Source: Bradyrhizobium elkanii USDA 76
GTDB taxonomy: Bacteria; Pseudomonadota; Alphaproteobacteria; Rhizobiales; Xanthobacteraceae
Length of the DNA: 64,000 bases
Assembly (NCBI RefSeq): GCF_023278185.1
Contig: NZ_CP066356.1
Span: forward strand, 8,424,001-8,488,000
Direction of reading: 5' to 3'
Position numbers and translations under genes: made by a program. Below, in pieces: positions 54,873 to 63,553 of the stretch (position 1 is its first letter; each line of letters opens with the position of its first letter). The notes beneath the pieces are model-generated. The model saw only the letters and a program-made list of their open reading frames with translations. It was not told the origin of the DNA and searched no databases.

Positions 54873-55295
54873 CTATCTTGCCGGCCCGTCTGCGGCCATG
54901 CCGGTGAAGCGAGCCAAGGCCGTGATGCTGACCGCAACGGCCCCGGCGATCGCGAAGACCGTTTGCCAGGTGGGCGAAGACATCGCCATCTGGGCGATTC
55001 CATGCGTCGCGCTGTAACCGGCGACGGTCGCGGGCGCGACATAGAGGATGATGATTAAGAGCCGCAGCCAAGCCCATGTCACGAGGGCGAGCGCGAGTTG
55101 GCCGATGCCGAAGGTTACGGCGCCAGCCGCGAACGCAACCGCGATTCCGCCCAGAGCGCCAGCCCCTGTGTGGAAGGCCCGAAGACCAATCGTCACGCCG
55201 GCGAAGACGGGCACCGCGAAGACCGCAAGCGTGAAGAGTAGCCAGGCGAAGAAGCCTATGGCGAGGAAAATAAGCAGTGGTCCCAAGGCAATCAT
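54873..55295 (-). CDS. Small inner-membrane protein
   Basis: 140 residues from the ATG at 55295 (MIALGPLLIFLAIGFFAWLL), with GGAG nine bases upstream. A longer form starting at 55397 would put soluble residues first and is less likely. Four or five hydrophobic helices (GPLLIFLAIGFFAWLLFTLA, GGIAVAFAAGAVTFGIGQLA, LRLLIIILYVAPATVAGYSA, VFAIAGAVAVSITALARF). No transport motif. Converges with the methyltransferase gene. Small membrane proteins of this kind recur on rhizobial ICEs, role unknown. Confidence 0.65.
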   Translation of the reverse strand: MIALGPLLIFLAIGFFAWLLFTLAVFAVPVFAGVTIGLRAFHTGAGALGGIAVAFAAGAVTFGIGQLALALVTWAWLRLLIIILYVAPATVAGYSATHGIAQMAMSSPTWQTVFAIAGAVAVSITALARFTGMAADGPAR

Positions 55296-55590
55296 GGTGG
55301 TGGGCTCCGTGAGATAGGGGTCTGACGGTCGCGCCTTCCACCACCACCACGGCGCAAACGCAGTATAGCAGCAAATGCCAGCGACCGGAATCGTCACAAA
55401 TCCGGTTGCGGGCGAATGACAAAATGACCATATTGAGCGTCAGGAGCCGATCGCCCGGGCTGCAAGCGACCCAAAAGGCGGCATCTCGATTTCCCAATCG
55501 AACACCCGAACGGCAACCATTCTGCCGGCGCGCGGTGGTCATGAAGCGCTTGTGACTGCCACTAAGACGCCGGTGTGAAATGGATTTGCC

Positions 55591-56259
55591 ATGTCTACCA
55601 TCCAAAAGAAGTGCGCAGACTTTCTGCGTATGACCTTCAACGATCTGGCCGGCGGCAAGCTCGGATCAGGTCACGCCCACGAGATCGTGGCTGCGTATTT
55701 CGGCTATGGTACCGCGGCGGCTCTAAGGGCCGAGCCGAAGTATCAGCTTGCGGCTTTGGATAAAGCCGCGATCCTGATGCCTGATCTGCGCTTGATGGAT
55801 CAGCGCGTGCAGCACCTCAATGGTCTCCCTGCAGGTCTACCCAATGTTGACGAGCTGGCTTCGCTGCTCTCGAGCTTTCTTAACGCAAACGGCTACTTTT
55901 CAGGTGAGGTTTGGTACACCCGAGATCTCGAGGAGTATATCGATGTATCCTTCATTCAAGAAGATCCCATGATGATCGAGGACGCTCTCTCGGGTGAGAT
56001 GGCTATGACGAATGCTTTTTTTGACGAGCTTTACATAGACAAAGTAAGCCTAGACGTCGGAGACGATGTGCTCGTGGCAAATGTCTCAGGTTCTCTCAAT
56101 GGAGAGAACGATCCGGATAAGCCGTTCCACGGGGATTCGATCGCTTTCACGACGATGATAACATTTGAGCGTGTGGCCGGTCGAACCGGCTATATGCGGC
56201 CGGAGCTGGAGACGTCGGGCGCCATTGATGACTCACATTACTATGATCAGGACGCCTGA
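55591..56259 (+). CDS. Hypothetical protein
   Basis: 222 residues. The first 65 (ADFLRMTFNDLAGGKLGSGH, AHEIVAAYFGYGTAAALRAE) form a small helical module that resembles the N-terminal region of the 'glyoxalase superfamily'-labelled proteins seen near antitoxin-like genes. The rest (ASLLSSFLNANGYFSGEVWY and later) is acidic and mixed alpha/beta. No catalytic motif seen. The start follows GATTTGCC without a strong site. Complete frame with coding-like composition. No partner gene overlaps it. Confidence 0.55.
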   Translation: MSTIQKKCADFLRMTFNDLAGGKLGSGHAHEIVAAYFGYGTAAALRAEPKYQLAALDKAAILMPDLRLMDQRVQHLNGLPAGLPNVDELASLLSSFLNANGYFSGEVWYTRDLEEYIDVSFIQEDPMMIEDALSGEMAMTNAFFDELYIDKVSLDVGDDVLVANVSGSLNGENDPDKPFHGDSIAFTTMITFERVAGRTGYMRPELETSGAIDDSHYYDQDA

Positions 56260-56334
56260 GGGCAGCTAGGCATTTCATGGCACGATTGGGCTCTCATTTC
56301 GTCTGTCGTTCTGCACGACAAGGTACGGCGGCGC

Positions 56335-57264
56335 TCACGAGCCGCCGTACCTCCAGACCGGGATGCCTAGCTTCTTCGCTTTGTCAGCGAGATTGTCTTG
56401 GATGCCGGTGCCAGGAAAGTGCATCACGCCGATGGGTAGCGTCTCCAGCATCGCATCGTTGCGTTTGAACGGCGCGGCCTTGGCGTGCTTTGTCCAGTCG
56501 GGCTTGAAGGCGATCTGCGGGACCTTGCGATTGTCGGCCCACTTGGCGGCAATCAGCTCGGCGCCCTTGGGCGATCCGCCGTGCAGCAGCACCATGTCCG
56601 GGTGCTTGGCGTGCACCTGGTCGAGCTTAGCCCAAATTAGCCGGTAGTCGTTGAAGTCGAGTCCACCGGTGAGCGCGACTTTCGGTCCGCGTGGCATGAG
56701 CACCTGATTTTCGGCGCGCTTCTTCGCGGCCAGGAAATCGCGGCTGTCGATCATCGCTGACGTCAGATTGCGGTGGTTGACCTTCGATCCGTTGCGCGGC
56801 CGCCATGCGGAATGGGCGTGGCGTTCGAACTCGTCGGCGGCCTGGTCGCGCATCAGCTCGAAGGCGTTGCGTCGCTCGATCAGCGTTTGCCCTTCTGCCG
56901 TCAGACGCTCCAGCTCGACGGATTTGATTTCGCTGCCGTCCTGCTCCCGCTGCGAGCGCTGCTGGGCCAGCTCGTTATCGTCGAGCTCGCGCTCGATCCT
57001 GTCGATCGCACGATGGAAGACGTTTACCATCGACCAGAGCAGGTCGTCGAGGTCGGGCTCAAGACGGGTATCGGACAGCGCCACCACCAGGGCATCGAAG
57101 ATGTCGGCGACGCTGCCGGCGAGGATTCGCGCTTCAGGAAGCCCCCGGGGATCGGGATCATCGTGGAAGGGACGGTAGCCATGGAGCTGGAGTTCCTGGA
57201 GGACCTGGTCGGTCGGGGATGAGCTGTGGTGCGGCTCGAAATCGTTGTCGTGGTCGGCGGTCAT
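56335..57264 (-). CDS. DUF2493 domain-containing protein
   Basis: 309 residues. The C-terminal third (VALTGGLDFNDYRLIWAKLD, MVLLHGGSPKGAELIAAKWA, then GIPVWRYGG) is DUF2493, a Rossmann-like domain related to nucleotide-ligand-binding SLOG proteins. The N-terminal 180 residues are helical and acidic. Common on rhizobial ICEs between toprim and transfer regions. Function unknown, nucleotide sensing possible. The leader carries the type B structure also found before DUF736. Confidence 0.88.
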   Translation of the reverse strand: MTADHDNDFEPHHSSSPTDQVLQELQLHGYRPFHDDPDPRGLPEARILAGSVADIFDALVVALSDTRLEPDLDDLLWSMVNVFHRAIDRIERELDDNELAQQRSQREQDGSEIKSVELERLTAEGQTLIERRNAFELMRDQAADEFERHAHSAWRPRNGSKVNHRNLTSAMIDSRDFLAAKKRAENQVLMPRGPKVALTGGLDFNDYRLIWAKLDQVHAKHPDMVLLHGGSPKGAELIAAKWADNRKVPQIAFKPDWTKHAKAAPFKRNDAMLETLPIGVMHFPGTGIQDNLADKAKKLGIPVWRYGGS

Positions 57265-57590
57265 TGCGGTTTTCCCTCGTCGGATCGACCGCGCCCATCG
57301 CGGCCTTCATGGCGACGAAAGCGGCAGGCGGAACGGACTTGCACCCGCAGCGCAGCGGAGGGCCGGAGCCTTGGCGGAGGACCGAAGGGGGCCGACTATT
57401 TTGTCTCGCGATGTAAAGGCGGCTCTGCCGCCGACGGAAAATAGTCGGCCCACGAGGTTGCCGGTCCGGGCCGCCTGCCGCCCGATCGCCCTCTCAGAAG
57501 GCCGTGGGGCAGTCCTCTGGCGCCGAGGGGAAACACGTTCACCGACCGTGCGGTAACGAAGCGGCCGCGTCGCCCCTCATCCCGTTTCGG
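57265..57590 (-). ncRNA. Structured leader of the DUF2493 gene (type B leader)
   Basis: On the minus strand, GCCGACTATTTT (57449-57438) pairs with AAAATAGTCGGC (57402-57391), enclosing GGCGGC-AGA-GCCGCC and CGCGAGACA. The same motif order, with a different but still complementary outer stem, precedes DUF736 at 52330-52500. Nearer the start both leaders share AAGGCCGC/GAGGCCGC followed by a GCGG element. The remaining part up to 57590 shows nothing else. Confidence 0.55.
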
Positions 57591-58643
57591 CTATGCCGCC
57601 AGCTCCATAAAGCGCGCGACGTCCTGCGCCGCGATCTGTACGCGGCTTGCGGCCCGAAGGGCGTCAAATCCGAGCAGGCGAAGATCCTCGTTGAAGTCGC
57701 CAAGCTGTGGCGAGATCACGATTGCCTCGATGCCGGCCTCCTGCGCCCGATCCATCAAGGTCGCCATGGCGCCGTCACCGGCAGGATCGTCGTCCCGGGC
57801 GATGTAGAGCCGGCGGAGCGTATCCGGAAGAAGGACGGCGGAGAGATGCGCTGCCGAGAGAGCTGCGACCATCGGCATGGTCGGCAGGGCGCAGCGGAGC
57901 GACAGCATCGTCTCGATGCCCTCACCGGCCGCCATGACTTCACCAGCGACGCCAAATCGAACAGCGTGACCAAGCAGGTCGCCCATCGCCCGCTTTGGCG
58001 TGTCGATTGGCGCCTTGCCCAGCGTCGCCTCGCTGAAACCATGCGGGTCGAGCCAGGTGCGGTGTACGCCAGCCAGCTCGCCGGACAGATCGGTGACGGC
58101 GGCGATCATCGCCGGCCAGGTCTCGGTCGGGCTGTGGTCGTCGGGCCGGTAGTAGCAACGTGGGTGAAAGCGCAGGCTTCCGGTTTCGTGCAAAGACGTA
58201 ATGCCGCGATTGCGGAGATACGCTTCTATGAGTGTGCGTTCGATCGGCTGCGACATGGCAAAGAGCCGACGAGCGGCCTCCGGCGATCCTCGTGCCGCGC
58301 TGGAATTGCGGAGCCGCGGCTGATTGGGCTCGGGCTCTGGATGCGGCAAGCTGAGAAACAAGCGCGCCTCGTCGAGGACGTTCTTGAAGTCGACCAGGCG
58401 GCAACTCTCGCGAATGACATCGAGCAAATCGCCATGTTCCCCGGTGGCGGCATCGGTCCATTTGCCGGCGGCTCCCTTCGCCGACTGCTTGAGCCGCACG
58501 AACATTGAGCGGCCAGGCGTATTGCGGACGTCGCCGACGAGCCAATAGCTACCTTCCCGTCGTCCGGCAGAGAGGTAGTGACGGCACACGGACTCAGCCT
58601 GCCGGCCGAGACGCCGTGCGAGATCGTGTGCGTTATCGGCCAT
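57591..58643 (-). CDS. Toprim-domain primase-like protein
   Basis: 350 residues from the ATG at 58643 (MADNAHDLARRLGRQAESVC). A start at 58649 is also possible. The N-terminal domain with WLVGDVRNTPGRSMFVRLKQ and GKWTDAATGEHGDLLDVI resembles DNA-primase-associated zinc-less domains. The toprim core reads VMAAGEGIETMLSLRCALP with the catalytic Glu, and YIARDDDPAGDGAM with the DxD pair. It probably primes replication of transferred single strands. It lies after parB with a terminator between, so it has its own promoter. Confidence 0.88.
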   Translation of the reverse strand: MADNAHDLARRLGRQAESVCRHYLSAGRREGSYWLVGDVRNTPGRSMFVRLKQSAKGAAGKWTDAATGEHGDLLDVIRESCRLVDFKNVLDEARLFLSLPHPEPEPNQPRLRNSSAARGSPEAARRLFAMSQPIERTLIEAYLRNRGITSLHETGSLRFHPRCYYRPDDHSPTETWPAMIAAVTDLSGELAGVHRTWLDPHGFSEATLGKAPIDTPKRAMGDLLGHAVRFGVAGEVMAAGEGIETMLSLRCALPTMPMVAALSAAHLSAVLLPDTLRRLYIARDDDPAGDGAMATLMDRAQEAGIEAIVISPQLGDFNEDLRLLGFDALRAASRVQIAAQDVARFMELAA

Positions 58644-58653
58644 CGTCATCCCC

Positions 58654-58687
58654 AAAAAGAAAAGGTCCGCCGTCGCCAGCGGACCTT
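58654..58687 (-). terminator. Rho-independent terminator after parB
   Basis: Minus strand: AAGGTCCGC, loop, GCGGACCTT followed by TTCTTTTT. It separates parB from the toprim gene. The T-run ends immediately before the toprim ribosome-binding region. Confidence 0.8.
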
Positions 58688-58705
58688 GTTGTTGCTCTCG
58701 ACGGC

Positions 58706-60799
58706 TTATTCGGCTGCCATAATCTGCTCACCGGCTCGCTGATTGTGGGCGGTCCGCTCTTCTTCGTCTTCCAGTTTGTTTTCGCTAGGCTGCTCTGGAG
58801 TTTCCTCGACTATAGATTCGACCGCCGGTTCGTCGCCAATGGCTCGGCCCAGCGTGCGAAGCGGTTCGGGCAGCCAGGCCGTGTCGGTGAGCAAGGTCTG
58901 CGCCTCGGCAGCCATGTCACCCTTCTTCAGATGCTCGATCCGATCGGCGGCGCGCTGCCCTTTTGCCTCCACCACGGCCTGGAGGATTCGCGTCTTCGTC
59001 ACCCGACCGAAGAAGTTGTCTACGGTCGGTTTCCACCCCGCCGCAGCCATGTCGAGATCGACAGCCCGGGCGAGACGGTCGGCGTGAGCGAGCGCACGCG
59101 GCCGCCGATTCCAGGGTTCATGCACGGCGTTGACCGACAGGCTGACGACATGGGCAAAGAGCATCGCCTGGCTGTCGCCGTCCCACGCCTGAAGTGCGTC
59201 CCAGAGGTCGGCCGATTCCTTCGGCAAAGCCTTCGCCCAGCGCTCGTGCCGAGCGCGGATCGCCTCGGCTAAGGCGCTGTCGTTCAGGCCGAGCGCCTGG
59301 GCGCCGAAACTCACGCTCTTCAGATCCAGCTCCAGGCAGCTATCCGAGCCGTAGTGGTAGAAGGTCTTCAATGTCAGAGCATGCAGGGCCGCATGAAAGG
59401 CGACCTGCGGCTGCTCACCGAGGGCATGACGCAGGCCGAGTGTCCGATGGGTGGTGAGCTCGGTCATCAGCCGGTCGGAGATGGGCGAAAGGCCCTCGTC
59501 CTCCTCCTGCTCGGCGCCGGGCTCGACCGACACGTTGCGCTCGCCGCCTTCGTAGCTCGCGGCCTTGGCCCGTTCGGCCTCACCATCTTCTTCAGCAAGA
59601 CCGGGCTCCGGCTCCGCCGACGGTTCGTCTTCGGGCCGGACGTAGCCGCGCTCAACACGAAGCTCGCCTTCAGCGCCAATGCTGACGAAGACGCCTGCGC
59701 GCACGATCTCGGCCGGGTCGAAAACAACCGGCCGGCTCTCGAGCCCCTCCAAAGCTGTTTCCAGCTCGGACAACCGTTCGTCGACCTCGTCGGGCAGTTC
59801 ATCGGCGTCCGCGTGTTTCTCAGACAGCTGATCGAACTCTGCTTGCAAGGCGTTGCGGGCCGCTTCCTCCTCGGCAGTGAGGGTGACGATCTCGCCGCGA
59901 AGTTGTCGCAGACCGAAAGCGTGGCCGTAAGCGAAATCGGGGGCGACCTCGGTCCACTTCCAACCCTCGGCGGCAATCGTCTCGGATTCCGCCTTCAGCT
60001 TGTCGGCCACCATCTGGTCGACGAGCGCGACATCCTGCATCCAGCCGCCATCGTCGCCCTGAAACAGATCTCGCAGCACCGTGCCACCGGCGGCAGTATA
60101 GGCGTCAACCCCGATGAACAGCGCCCGCTTGTCGGAAGCGCGGACCGCGCCTTCTGTCAGCATGCGGCGGATGACGTAGGGCTGCTTGTCGTGGGACGCC
60201 TTCAGCCGCTCGAACACAACTTCCTGACGCTCGTGGTCGCCAGATACAGCGAAGGCCATGAGCTGGTCGAGCGTCATGCCGTCCTCCGCATAGACGTCGA
60301 GCAGCGTCGGCGAAACCGACGCGAGCTTGAGGCGTTGCTTGACGACGTTGACGGAGACGAAGAAGGCGGCAGCGATCTCCTCCTCCGACTGGCCCTTTTC
60401 GCGCAGCGCCAGGAATGCCCGGAACTGGTCGAGCGGATGAAGCGGAGCGCGCTGGACGTTCTCGGCGAGCGAGTCTTCCTCAGCGATGCCGCTATCGCGG
60501 ACGACGCAGGGCACCGGGGCGGTCTTGGCGAGGCGCTTCTGCTTGACGAGCAGCTCCAGCGCGCGGTAGCGCCGGCCGCCAGCCGGGATCTCGAACACGC
60601 CGGTCTCGGCGCCGACCTGGTCGACGACGGGCCGGACACTGAGGCCCTGCAGAAGGCCCCGGCGGGCGATGTCCTCTGCTAGCTCCTCGATCGAGACGCC
60701 GGCCTTCACGCGCCGGACGTTCGACTGACTCAGCACGAGCCTGTTGAAGGGGATATCGCGCGAGGGCGAAAGGGTGATCTTGCGAACGGTAGTCGCCAT
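58706..60799 (-). CDS. Large ParB/Spo0J-type nuclease-domain protein
   Basis: 697 residues from the ATG at 60799 (MATTVRKITLSPSRDIPFNR). The ParB N-terminal domain is clear: VLSQSNVRRVKAGVSIEELA, IPAGGRRYRALELLVKQKRL and SLAENVQRAPLHPLDQFRAF, followed by an HTH (SEEEIAAAFFVSVNVVKQRL). The long C-terminal part contains an acidic linker (about 380-470) and a helical domain. This size is typical of ParB-like proteins on rhizobial ICEs rather than chromosome partition ParB. Probably a DNA-binding or single-strand nuclease function in element maintenance. The leader has the type A RNA structure. No ParA lies next to it. Confidence 0.9.
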   Translation of the reverse strand: MATTVRKITLSPSRDIPFNRLVLSQSNVRRVKAGVSIEELAEDIARRGLLQGLSVRPVVDQVGAETGVFEIPAGGRRYRALELLVKQKRLAKTAPVPCVVRDSGIAEEDSLAENVQRAPLHPLDQFRAFLALREKGQSEEEIAAAFFVSVNVVKQRLKLASVSPTLLDVYAEDGMTLDQLMAFAVSGDHERQEVVFERLKASHDKQPYVIRRMLTEGAVRASDKRALFIGVDAYTAAGGTVLRDLFQGDDGGWMQDVALVDQMVADKLKAESETIAAEGWKWTEVAPDFAYGHAFGLRQLRGEIVTLTAEEEAARNALQAEFDQLSEKHADADELPDEVDERLSELETALEGLESRPVVFDPAEIVRAGVFVSIGAEGELRVERGYVRPEDEPSAEPEPGLAEEDGEAERAKAASYEGGERNVSVEPGAEQEEDEGLSPISDRLMTELTTHRTLGLRHALGEQPQVAFHAALHALTLKTFYHYGSDSCLELDLKSVSFGAQALGLNDSALAEAIRARHERWAKALPKESADLWDALQAWDGDSQAMLFAHVVSLSVNAVHEPWNRRPRALAHADRLARAVDLDMAAAGWKPTVDNFFGRVTKTRILQAVVEAKGQRAADRIEHLKKGDMAAEAQTLLTDTAWLPEPLRTLGRAIGDEPAVESIVEETPEQPSENKLEDEEERTAHNQRAGEQIMAAE

Positions 60800-60892
60800 G
60801 GGATGATACTCCGCGACGGGCGCCGAGAGCCTCTCTCTCGACATCAACTCGTCACGAAGCGCAGCGCCGCCCTCTCACTTTGGAGGGCGGCG
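60800..60892 (-). ncRNA. Structured leader of the parB gene (type A leader)
   Basis: Minus strand, 5' to 3': a 10-bp GC hairpin (CGCCGCCCTC / GAGGGCGGCG, 60892-60865). Then comes a two-part hairpin: GACGAG (60853-60848), internal loop TTGATGT, CGAGAG (60840-60835), loop AGAGG, CTCTCG, GCG, CCCGTC (60820-60815). It ends 15 bases before the ATG, next to the GGAG ribosome-binding site. The same fold precedes the DUF932 gene with compensating base changes. Confidence 0.65.
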
Positions 60893-60971
60893 TCGCAAAG
60901 CCAACGAACAGGAAAGACGGAAAGCCTCGGAACCGGAAAAGCACCGTTCCGTATCTCCGGTTGTCCGGGAA

Positions 60972-62168
60972 TCAGGCCGCGCGGTCGAGCAGCTTCTTCG
61001 CCCGTGCCTCCATGTCGAGTCGTGCGTCCTGATGAGTCTTGTCGCGCGCGACGGCTGTGATGCCCTGGACGAAATCAAACACGCTCTCGGGCTTCCGGCC
61101 TTCCTCGGACAGAACTGTGTCGATGATCTTCGCCGTCTCGGTCTTGGAGAAGCCGCCCTTGCGCAGAAACTCGCTGCGGTCCTCGTCGGTCCGGGCGACG
61201 ATCCGCTCCCGCGCCGATTTGATGCCGTTGACGAAGGGCATCGGCGAAGAGTTCGCGAAGCGTGTCAGCGCCGGCGCCGCCTCATGGGCGAAGCGCGTCG
61301 CGGCGTATTTCGAATGGCGGATGGTGATCTCCTCGAAATCCTGAACACCCCACAAATTCCGATTCTGACAGACGGCGCGAAGATAGAAGCTCGCTATGCC
61401 GAGCGTCTTCGCGCCCACCTCGGAATTCCAGCAGTAGAAGCCGCGGAAGTAGAGGTCCGGCAAGCCGTCGGGCAGCCGGCCGGCCTCGATCGGATTGAGG
61501 TCGTCGACCAGAAACAGGAAGACATCGCGATCGGAGGCGTAGAGCGTCGTCGTATCCTGGGTGATGTCGACGCGCGGGTTGTAAACGCCAGTCGACCAAT
61601 CAAGCACGCCTGGGACCTTCCAGCGCGTGTCACCCGTGCCATTGCCGGCGATGCGCTGAACAGCTGCCACGAGTTCGTGGTCAAATATACGCCCATATTC
61701 CGGACCCGTCGCGGCGCGAAGCTCGAGGCGACTGCCCTGCACCTCAAGCGTTTTTATCTGCTCGGCTCGATGAAAGCTGAGGCCGAACTGCAGGTTGATG
61801 CCAGCGAGCGGTGCCGGAAGCTGACGGAGGTAAGCCGCCGGCGCTCCGACCAAGCTGGCAAGTTGACCGAAGCTCCAATGAGTCGGCGCGATCGGCGCGT
61901 CGCAACCGGGTAGCATCAGCGTCAGGCGCTCGGCATCGTCGCGGTTGGCCTCCACTCGGATCGCGGTGCTCTCGACCGTTCGGGTCCGGCTGCGCTCGCT
62001 CCGGCTGCGCACGGCGGAGTAGAGATCCGACAAGGACAGATAGCGTTCGTCCGCCGGCCGCGAGAACCATTCGGATGAAACGCGGCCGATGCGCTCGCCG
62101 CGACTCACATCCACCTTGTAGCCGCCGGCGCAGTCGTGGGCAGCGATCAAAACTTCTGCTTGGGTCAT
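60972..62168 (-). CDS. DUF932 (phage/plasmid-like) protein
   Basis: 398 residues from the ATG at 62168 (MTQAEVLIAAHDCAGGYKVD). DUF932 core: FGQLASLVGAPAAYLRQLPA, GNGTGDTRWKVPGVLDWSTG, TLYASDRDVFLFLVDDLNPI and YFRGFYCWNSEVGAKTLGIA. The family is common on phages, plasmids and ICEs. Role unknown, suspected in DNA maintenance. A 100-base leader repeats the type A RNA structure seen before parB, which follows downstream on the same strand after 172 bases. Confidence 0.9.
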   Translation of the reverse strand: MTQAEVLIAAHDCAGGYKVDVSRGERIGRVSSEWFSRPADERYLSLSDLYSAVRSRSERSRTRTVESTAIRVEANRDDAERLTLMLPGCDAPIAPTHWSFGQLASLVGAPAAYLRQLPAPLAGINLQFGLSFHRAEQIKTLEVQGSRLELRAATGPEYGRIFDHELVAAVQRIAGNGTGDTRWKVPGVLDWSTGVYNPRVDITQDTTTLYASDRDVFLFLVDDLNPIEAGRLPDGLPDLYFRGFYCWNSEVGAKTLGIASFYLRAVCQNRNLWGVQDFEEITIRHSKYAATRFAHEAAPALTRFANSSPMPFVNGIKSARERIVARTDEDRSEFLRKGGFSKTETAKIIDTVLSEEGRKPESVFDFVQGITAVARDKTHQDARLDMEARAKKLLDRAA

Positions 62169-62265
62169 GGGACAATCTCCATGACGGGCGCCGGAGGCCT
62201 CTCCTCCGATCATCAACCCGTCACGGCGAAGCCGATCCGTCCTCTCACTCTAATGGGGGCGTTGC
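62169..62265 (-). ncRNA. Structured leader of the DUF932 gene (type A leader)
   Basis: Minus strand: GACGGG (62222-62217), internal loop TTGATGAT, CGGAGG (62208-62203), loop AGAGG, CCTCCG (62197-62192), GCG, CCCGTC (62188-62183), then 14 bases to the ATG. Compared with the parB leader the inner stem differs at three base pairs, all kept complementary, while the loops are unchanged. AGTGAGAGG(A/G)CGG precedes both. Confidence 0.65.
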
Positions 62266-62550
62266 GGGGTCTCCCCGCAGAAGGGGGTGCGTCGGCGACC
62301 GCGGCGCCGACCAGGGGGAAGGCTTTCCCCTCAAAGGCGCACCGCCGGAATTCGCCATATCATCGGAGCAACAGGCTGCGTAACCCGATGGACCAGCTCG
62401 GAAAGTTAGTGCGCGCGCAAACAAGGGGAACTGAACATCGGAGCCAACTGGCGGGTGCTTTCGCCATTTTCATACGACAGCTTGACTTGACGTCCCACAC
62501 ACCGGCAGAACGATCCTCCACAGACCACAACGTCAGCGATTGAAACGAAA

Positions 62551-62943
62551 ATGACGTTCGATATCAGGGGCAGCATCAAGAATACGAAGATCAGCTCGAA
62601 CCTGTATGTCGTTTTTGAGGAACCGATCTCAAATGCGACCGACTCATTCCTTATCCGCAAGCACGAAGACGCCTCTGAAACGGACATGCTGGTTGAAATC
62701 GACGTCTAATTTATTCGAGCTGACATGCTCGACGACCGAGAGTCCATGATCGTTTCCTGCAAAGACAACGGATACGGGTTGGGAGACGATCAGCTCAAGG
62801 CATTTCTAACCAAAGACACTTCCTACAAGGACGACCTTCCGATCTTCGCGATTGGTCAGTGTACCTGCGGCCGAGAGCCGCAAGTATTTTTGCTACGCTC
62901 CGTTACGCTATCTTGCGGCTATCAACGCAGGCTGACGCGTTAA
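62551..62943 (+). pseudogene. HSP90-like (GHKL) ATPase remnant
   Basis: MTFDIRGSIKNTKISSNLYV, VFEEPISNATDSFLIRKHED, MLVEIDV, then a TAA at 62707-62709, and in the same frame MLDDRESMIVSCKDNGYGLG and LKAFLTKDTSYKDDLPIF. The Bergerat-type ATP-binding boxes (N box ISNATDSF, and DNGYGLG) are visible. The stop replaces a position that is normally a residue in the family, and a frame change after IGQC removes the rest. Broken at two points. Confidence 0.65.
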
Positions 62944-63070
62944 CTCGCTCGCGTTTGACGCGAGCTATGCGGGGTCATCGAGAATATCGTTTTCTTCCGT
63001 CATTCTGGGTGCCAACATCTCAGTCATCTCGACCGTGACGTTTCGTGCGGCGGAGTGATGGAGAAGACGA

Positions 63071-63286
63071 ATGACGGAGTCCAAATTCCTGACACCGGAG
63101 GAAGTGTCTGCACGATACCGTGGCGAGGTCTCCGTGGGTACGCTGCGGAATTGGCGCGCAATGCGAACTGGGCCTGCATACATCAAGATCGGCAAAGCCG
63201 TCTTATACCCGGTGGACGAGCTTGACGCATGGGATCGGGGAAATCTGGTGATTTGTAGTGCGTCGAAAGAACTGAACGTGAGCTAG
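63071..63286 (+). CDS. Helix-turn-helix (MerR/AlpA-type) protein, excisionase-like
   Basis: 71 residues with GGAGAAGACGA before the ATG. HTH_17 type: FLTPEEVSARYRGEVSVGTL, RNWRAMRTGPAYIKIGKAVL, YPVDELDAWDRGN. Similar in size and domain to the RdfS-like protein at 49223-49474, but divergent in sequence. It could be a directionality factor for a different integrase or a regulator. Monocistronic. No integrase adjoins it here. Confidence 0.72.
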   Translation: MTESKFLTPEEVSARYRGEVSVGTLRNWRAMRTGPAYIKIGKAVLYPVDELDAWDRGNLVICSASKELNVS

Positions 63287-63553
63287 CTTGAGAAAAACAA
63301 AATCGCGCTCTAATATGATGACTCAATCCGCTGGCACGCTCGAGACAACGACTCGGTTGCTGTGCTCGGAATGATAGGGAGCTAAAATCGCGAACCGCGC
63401 TGCGTTTCCCCTGTTCAGCGGTGCACCGTCAGACCACCGCTTTCATCATAAGTCGGCTCAACACTGACGCCATGTCCTCGCGGCACTCCGTCCGTGACCA
63501 AATACTCAGCGCAGAGAAGGCGACGTTGAGTTGAGCGCTCCGAACCGGTCGGT

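Noticed and set aside
55591..56259. Toxin-antitoxin component
   Set aside because: Only a faint N-terminal resemblance to proteins sometimes found near antitoxins; no overlapping partner gene and no catalytic motif.
59354..60682. Long plus-strand frame opposite parB
   Set aside because: No protein-like motifs; the minus-strand frame has a clear ParB domain. Same reasoning for 57504-58508, 61032-61913 and 43432-44445.
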